In this document: positions 57,466-64,000 of the stretch, one piece after another
How positions within the stretch are numbered: position 1 is the first letter of the stretch
Layout: each line of letters begins with the position of its first letter
Assembly (NCBI GenBank): GCA_049999765.1
Contig: JBNGIQ010009265.1
Coordinates: 124,668-188,667, forward strand
Direction of reading: 5' to 3'
From: Phaeoceros laevis
Taxonomy: Eukaryota > Anthocerotophyta > Anthocerotopsida > Notothyladales
DNA length: 64,000 nucleotides
The notes under the pieces: model-generated
The model's input: only the letters and a program-made list of their open reading frames with translations
What the model was told of the DNA's origin: nothing
Databases searched by the model: none
Position numbers and translations under genes: made by a program

Positions 57466-60400
57466 ATGGCGGATGGAGCAGCCTTTCCTCCCGGGCAGCA
57501 AACAGTAAGTTTCTCTGAGCTGGTCACCGAGACCGTTCAGGCTGCTTACTCGGGGCTGCAAGAGGTCTGCAACACGGCGACAGATCAGTCGGACGCTGAG
57601 AAGAAGCGTCTGCTTCTCAAGTATCTTCATAAAACTCGCCAACGCCTGCTTCGGCTGGTGGTCCTCACCAAATGGTGCCGGCAGGTTAGCCAGACCTCTG
57701 AGCTCTGCAGTTCATTCACCATACTCTGCAGCATTCACGACGCTGTTTCCTTCCTCGCTGGTCAGAGCAAAGTGCAGCGAGTGGGCACCACAGTGTTACC
57801 TGACTGGCTGCTGCTCACTGCTGTCTGTCATGAGAAGATCCACCCTCTGAACTGGGCTTCTAAACAGGGACTGTGGTACTAGTGTCAGTCATGACCTCGT
57901 TAGGTTACAGCTTTGTCACAGGTCATTTGGTCCGAATGCTCTCCGGACTGTCTAAAGCCAGTTTGAGCTTGATTGGTTCTAAAAATCGGTGGGTTAACAA
58001 TCTCGAGTCCTCAACCATTGTTGGATGTTTTCCTGCAGATGCCCTTGGTGGAGCGTTGTCAGCAGGTTATAGGGACGCTCTCCCATCATGATACAAGCTT
58101 CACACAAGCTGCGGACTCCTTATACTTCCTCCATGAGAGCTTGCAGCAGGCACGAGCTCCCTTGTATGATATTCCTGCTGCAGCTGAGGTGCTTCTCACC
58201 GGTAGGTATAATCGATTGCCCAAATGCATTGAAGAACTGGGTGGGCAGTCCTTCCTTGTTGGGGATGAGAGAGAATCAACGCTGCAGAAGTTGGATACCA
58301 TGCTCCGGTCTCGATTGCTGGATATTAATCTTCCAGTGCAGATCACATCTGTCACAGTCCAAGATGGCCGCGTGATATTTCAAGTGCATGGAGAATTTGA
58401 AGCTCATTTGACTCTTGGATATCAAGGAAATTTGTCATTGTGGAGGGTGCTGGTATTAAGACTCCTTGTGGGTGAACGGTCCGGACACACTAAGCTAAGT
58501 GACATGCAAAGTCTAGCACTTAGAGATGATCTAGAACGTCGAATGGCTGGTTCACAAGACCCACTGAGGTTGCTGTACTCGATATTGCACGATTTTTGCA
58601 TTGCACTTGTGATGGACACTCTTTTTAGACAGGCTCGGGCATTGCGGCAAGGGAGATGGAAGGATGCTATTCGGTTTGAAGCCATCAATGATGGGACCGG
58701 TGGTGTTCAACCAACAACTGTAGGGCAAATTACAGGTCAAGGGCTGCGTCCTCAAGCTGATGGTGATTCTGAGCTAGGTACCACTCTGAAGACCCGGAAC
58801 TCACGAGGCTTGAGGATCTGGTATTGGTTGGACCAGGGCAAAATGGACTCGAGCTCAGCCCCATCTCTGAAGATTGAACCAGGACCAAGTCAGCATATTA
58901 TCTGCTCACACCAACCAAGTCTGATTGACCCCGTGACTGCGATTGCGGCACACTTTCACCTTGACCATAGTTGCATCGATGTGGAGCAGCTGCTGCTGAG
59001 GGCAATTTCTTGCAATATACATACAAGGCTTTTGGAAATTCAGAGAGTCATGAAGAGTTGCCCTCAGCTGTGGAGAGTGGAGAATGATGTCATTTTGAAA
59101 CCCTCTCTTTCTACTGGAAGGGAGGACAACTACCACCAGTTGGGAGCAGAGGTTTGCCCAAACCCTGGAGCTTGGTATTTGAGTTTTGATGGAGGCATTT
59201 TTTTCACGGTGGTCATTAACATCTGGTCCCTTTGCCTACATCTTTGTTGCCAGGAGGACAGAGGAATAGGTTACAAGGGTGAAGTAGGTGAGGAGGTTCT
59301 ATGTCTGCGAGCTTATGGGGAATCCTATATGACTCTGGGACTGAGTATCAGGTATGGATTTCGTGCCGGTGCTCGAACTTTGGAATTGTTTTCTGATAGC
59401 TCGAGAATCAACAGCCCTGTATGAGTGAACGTAGTTTCTTTTCTGAATTTTTTCTGTTTTGCCAGAAATGGACGGTTTTTGGTGCACTCGCCTGGTACGC
59501 TCCTTCGGGCTTCTGTGCTTGCCGAGATGGAGGAGGCATTAAATCATGGCTTACTCACACCAGTGGAAGCGTTTATGACTCTGCGGAGCAAAAGCGTTCT
59601 TCAGCTTTTTGCATCCACTGCAACCTCTCTAAATCTCAAAGTACGATAATCTAGCACTGTCATCAATATTGCTGGTAGTCTGATGTTCCATTTCATGCAA
59701 TTGCCTAGCTATTAATCTCGATGGCTTCCTCGTCTATTTACAGGTATATGACAGAGGTGCCCTGGCTGTGAGGCTCCCTGATGATGGACCACAGATTGGG
59801 GCAGATGTTCTGTTGATGGGTTTTCCCAATGGTGCAGACAGCTACTTGTTGTCTTTGCAGCTTGACAGCAATTTCTTGCCCTCATTTGTGCTTTTGGAAG
59901 CCCAGCCGCAATCTCATCCAGGACGGACTTGTATGACATCGGGACCTTTTCGTATTCACCGGTGGATGAAGATCGAAGCTGAAGGTATAAAGGTTGTTGA
60001 AGATGTTGCTAGTCTAAGTCTTCTGGACCAAGGGAGGTCACAACCTGAGAGCAAGGGTCTCTTTGGAGATTTCAGGGGTACGCAAACATCTGTCCTTGGC
60101 CAGGATGAGATGGACTTAGGAATGAGGAAAGGAGAAATACGAGGACATTTAGTTGGGAGGAATGGGAAAACGAACACAGATCTACATTCCCTACTAGATA
60201 GGATCCAGACATTACCATCCACCCAACTCTGCAGGACAGATAATGCTCTGTCTGGGATGGATGCAGCAGTTTTAGAGCAGCTGAGTCGTCGGTATGGAAC
60301 CTCTTCTTCCAACCAACCTTTGAATGGTTTAAGCCCTTCGTCCTTTCAGTTGGACAGAGCTGGTAGGCTTCCTTGCAATCAGAAAAGTGGATGGCATCCT

Positions 60401-63400
60401 TCAGTTGTGGGTGTGCTTAATGGGACCACAAACACAGGTGTTGCACCAGGTGCAAGCCCCAGGAACCCCCCTATCCATCGTGTGTCCTCTGTGACCATCA
60501 GTCCTCATCAGGTAGATCCGGATTCATTACAGGTCAAGTCTCCCATGAATCTTGGAGACACTGCAGCTTCTCCAATAGATCTTGATGATGAAAACCTCAC
60601 TCATTTAATTGATGCCATATCTGCAAAATCCGGTAGTGTACTTCCTAGTGCTTCTACCCCCTTTCCTCTTGAGAACGGAACCCCCTTCAACACTTCGAGG
60701 CTGCCTCGGACGCCATCTCGGTTCAGCCCAAAGCTTATGAAAAACCTCATACACACTAGATTGTCCTCTCCACTAAAGCCGTCTCTCATTGGGTCCCTAG
60801 CACCAGATAGTACTGTTGGCAGTGAATGGATGGAAGTGGACGAGTCCTCTTTATTAACACAATCTTCACCATCGATATCTTCCCCCTCCATGGGCCCGGC
60901 ATCTATGAATCAATCAGTGCAAGGTCGTACTGCTCGCTCAACCTTGCTCATGGCTGCAGACACAAACAAGAGAAAGAGAGCTAGCACAGATTTGTTGGTG
61001 GTACAGTCCTCTGTTCAGGGGCAATACACATCTTCTGGTTTTGGGAATTCCAAACGGAGGAAGACTGGTGAGGATGGGATGAATCTCTCAGCTGTTGGCC
61101 ATACCTCTCCTGGAACATTTGAAGGACTAGGAGCTTATGTTGGCCAGTCATATATGAAGGTGATAGTAGCAGCTAATGAAGGCAGAGCACCTGTGGCATC
61201 TTATTTAGCTGTACTTCTTCAGGTGGTGAGAAGGTGTAAGCTGTGCATCAAGCGAGCACGCTTGTCCAGCCAGCTGGAAGCGCAAGGTTTGCCTTACTTC
61301 GAAGAAGTTGGGCATCAGAGATTTCCAGAGCAGATACGATTCAAGCTTCCTAAGAGAATATCTTCCTGCACTGCAGATAAGAGTGACAACAGCTGCTGGG
61401 ACAATTTGCTGTTGCGCTTAGGCAGACTCGGAAGTGATGCTTGGCAAGTGTTGGTACTGGACAACCACTTCAAGAGCTTATGGAATCTACAGCAAAAACT
61501 TTCAGGGAATAGTTGGGGTGTGGTTGATTTTGCCATGCTGTCTGAATCAGATGCCCACATAAAGCTTACTCACACTGGGTTGATTTTGAGTTACGATAGA
61601 GTGGAGGATGATAGTGTAACGAGATTGGTAGGTGACCTAGAGCGGCTTGTAAAAGCTCGTGCATTTGTTTTAGGACTGAAGAGAATACTGGAGGGTCCGC
61701 CAGATAACAAGGGAGGAGAAAACAGGGATTACAGTAAGCTGTCTCAGTACGGGGGTACTTCAGGGTGTTTTGAGGATATTGAAGGTGGTGAAAAGAAGTG
61801 GGAAGTCATGAGACGGGCTTTCCGGGTGGATGCTGTGGGGCCTCTAAATGTGTCCTTCACATTCACAGGGTCCATTCCTGGTGTCACTGTACGGTTCTTC
61901 GTAGCCTGGGTTCTCGGCAACAAAACCTGTACTTTGCATGTATTGCCAGATCAACTTTGGCCTCACACCAAGGTTAGCCCTGCAAGTTCTGATTGGGTGA
62001 TGGTAGTGTTAAGTGCTCTTGTTTTCAGTTCCCACCTCACATGATCCATGCACTGAATATTTCTGAACCTGTTCAACTGACCTTTGGTTTGTCGTTCTCA
62101 TTGTAGGATCTGGAGGACTTCATCAATGGAGGGGATGTGGCTTTACTTCTGGATAATATTCGACTGCTAGCTACCCCACTTCATGCTCTTTCTGCAGCGA
62201 TCAGACCGGCAGGGATGGCACGGGCAGGCAATGCAAGTGCTGGATCTGGGCCCTCAACAGTGTTGCATGCAACAAGTATGAAAGCCATTGGTCTCATTGG
62301 TTCTCCAACTAACAGCACAGCTCTGATGCCCTCAGGGTTAGGTCAGTCAAGGCCCCTAGGCTCACAGTCCTTGGTTGGAGGGGCAAGTGCATCGGGTATG
62401 ATTGGGCAAGGAGTTTCTACGTCACCCGTCCTAGGAAGAGGTTCTGTACCTGGATTGTTGCCCAATTCACTCCCAACCGATGTGGCGGTACTTCTTAGGG
62501 GCCGGTTCTGGGTGAGGATTGTTTACAGGAAGCAATTCTCTATAGACCTGCGTTGTAGTGCTGCAGATCAAGTTTGGCTGCAGCCCTCTCCGCCACCTCG
62601 TTCTGGGGGACCTCATGTTGGAGGCTCTTCACCTGCTGGTGGAGGCTCTTTACCCTGTCCCCAGTTTCGTCCTTTTGTCATGGAGCTTGTTGCAGCAAGT
62701 ATGAATAGTGTTGAAGCAGGGTCGAGCCAGTCTCTGCAGGGGGGACTACCTTCTGGTAGCAGCATAGGTCAAGGATTGAGCACAGGGGGTCCTTCCAATC
62801 GGGCATCTCTACCAGGTAGTTCGCGAGCTTCTCTGCCACAGCTCTCCAGTCGGATTCCAGCAAGTAGTGGTATGTTGAGTGTGCCGCAGGGCCGTGGTCT
62901 TTCTGCAGGGACCACCTTGGGGCCTCAGCATGGACCTAGGGGTGAGTTCAACCCCACTACTCTGGGTATGGGTGATGATGGAGGGTATGGAGGAGCTTGG
63001 GTGCCAATGGCTGCCTTGAGAAAGGTTCTTCGGAATACTCTGAGATACCTTGGTGTGTTATGGCTGTTCGCCCAGTTTCCAGCTATATTGCGTGAGGTTT
63101 TGGGATCTATTTTATCTCAAAATGAGGGCTCGCTTCAAAGCCTTGATCCTGAGCAGCCAGCTCTCAGGTTCTTCATCGGGTATGTGTCACAGGCTGTCTT
63201 TGCCACTGTGAGGTGTATGTATTGAGGTTTTGATGTCCTTGATCTCAGCAAGCAAATCTTTTATTTATTTCCAAGTGTGACGTGTCACCATGCACCAATT
63301 TATCCAGTGTATGGTCTTTGTCGAATGCAGGAACTATCTTTTTGCTGCAAGCATGCAGAGGGACAAGTTGATACTGCAAGCCGTGAATTTAACACGGTTT

Positions 63401-64000
63401 CAGCATCAACAGCAACAGCAAGCACAATCAAGTGGGCCTGATTCCGAGTACACCGCAGGAGAGCTGAGTGAGATCAGTGACTTTTTTCAGAGGCGTGTGG
63501 CCGCAGAGCCATATGATGCGTCAAGACTTGCGTCCTTTGTCACAATGTTGACACTTCCAATTTCTGTTGTGCGAGAGTTCCTGGGTCTCATATCTTGGAA
63601 GCAAGAAAGTCAATTAGTAGGGCAGGGCCAAGGTATGGACAGCAGTCAAGCACCCAAACCAAGAATTGAGCTTTGCATGGAGAGACGGCAAGCTCAGGTA
63701 CTTGGAGCTGTGCCAGAGTATGGAGGATCTGTGAGTGGTGTGCCTGCTGTAGGGGGCAGGGTTCCGAAAAGCAGCATCACGTATAATAATCAGCTGCGCC
63801 AAGTTGATTTTGTTCTAACTGTTCATTTTGATGCGAACACCCTCCCATTCAACATAAGTCAGGCTGGGGGTGCAAGCTGGCTGCCCCAGTGTGTGGCTGT
63901 GAAGCTGAGATATGCTTTTGGTGACATGCCTCGGGTTTCCCTTATTAGCATGGATAGCAGCCATGGTGGGAGAGCTTGCTGGTTGCGGGCAGAGGACTGG
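57466..64000 (+). CDS. MED14: Mediator complex subunit 14 (MED14), partial at window end
   Basis: Exons join(57466..57684,58039..59151,59254..59351,59466..59640,59744..61972,62107..63179,63331..64000 onward) stay in phase; 1,859 residues are visible and the gene continues beyond the window. MED14 is the backbone of Mediator and links its head, middle and tail modules in the nucleus. The start shows QQTVSFSELVTETVQAAYSG, LKYLHKTRQRLLRLVVLTKW, then FTQAADSLYFLHESLQQARA, LTGRYNRLPKCIEELGG, LLVGERSGHTKL, RQGRWKDAIRFE and DQSCIDVEQLLL-type text. Two long disordered, Ser/Pro/Gly-rich regions follow (about residues 600-950 and 1270-1600). Then comes ALRFFIG and a glutamine run (HQQQQQQ at about 63400). 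The first intron (354 bp) is longer than most here and could hide a small exon. Arabidopsis MED14 (SWP) controls cell number and cold responses. Confidence 0.95.

Noticed and set aside
1-64000. CRISPR arrays, operons or phage-type systems
   Set aside because: All coding evidence is eukaryotic with spliceosomal introns. The tandem repeats lack spacers of uniform size.

Overview
The window looks like nuclear DNA of a land plant with a compact, intron-rich genome. A lycophyte such as Selaginella is my best guess. The evidence is plastid-directed proteins (PSRP3, APO1-like, bestrophins), many pentatricopeptide (PPR) shards, plant-type REV3, MED14 and RPS19, and dozens of very short GT-AG introns, mostly about 50-110 bp. 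The species name is inference. There are four N gaps (3544-3667, 18737-18746, 51852-51861, 57017-57116).

Layout. 1-2300: decayed PPR sequence and a GC-rich 24-bp repeat. 2760-3252 (-): plastid ribosomal protein PSRP3/Ycf65. 3845-4576 (+): a secreted single-exon protein with a bacterial-looking domain. 4577-6579: non-coding, with tandem repeats. 6580-7497 (-): ribosomal protein S19. 8152-8793 (-): a zinc-ribbon protein with a 46-codon ORF just upstream. 9149-9954 (+): PLAC8/PCR-family protein. 10572-12093 (-) and 13232-15470 (+): a head-to-head pair of plastid-type bestrophin channels, the second with an unusual repeat tail. 15471-21149: about 5.7 kb of repeats with one PPR shard. 21150-22634 (-): UNC93-like membrane protein. 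23853-33045 (+): DNA polymerase zeta catalytic subunit REV3 in 21 exons. 33046-36278: minisatellites and a LINE ORF1 relic. 36279-39234 (-): a 13-exon metallophosphoesterase of the MPPE1/PGAP5/Cdc1 type. 39494-41202 (+): APO protein. 41416-48667: three DUF674 loci, one truncated. 49821-51029 (+): an unrecognised repeat-bearing ORF. 52278-54148 (+): a RibBA (riboflavin synthesis) pseudogene. 57466-64000 (+): MED14, running off the window end.

The genes are mostly unrelated housekeeping genes and do not form one pathway. Possible functional links are the bestrophin pair (plastid anion transport), PSRP3 with APO (plastid gene expression), and the DUF674 family cluster. I assembled exon-intron structures by hand from reading frame, GT-AG sites and remembered family motifs. 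They are models, not transcript-confirmed. I did not see a convincing new defence or mobile system. The most unusual items are the tailed bestrophin, the bacterial-like secreted protein, the repeat-bearing orphan ORF and the multi-lesion RibBA copy.
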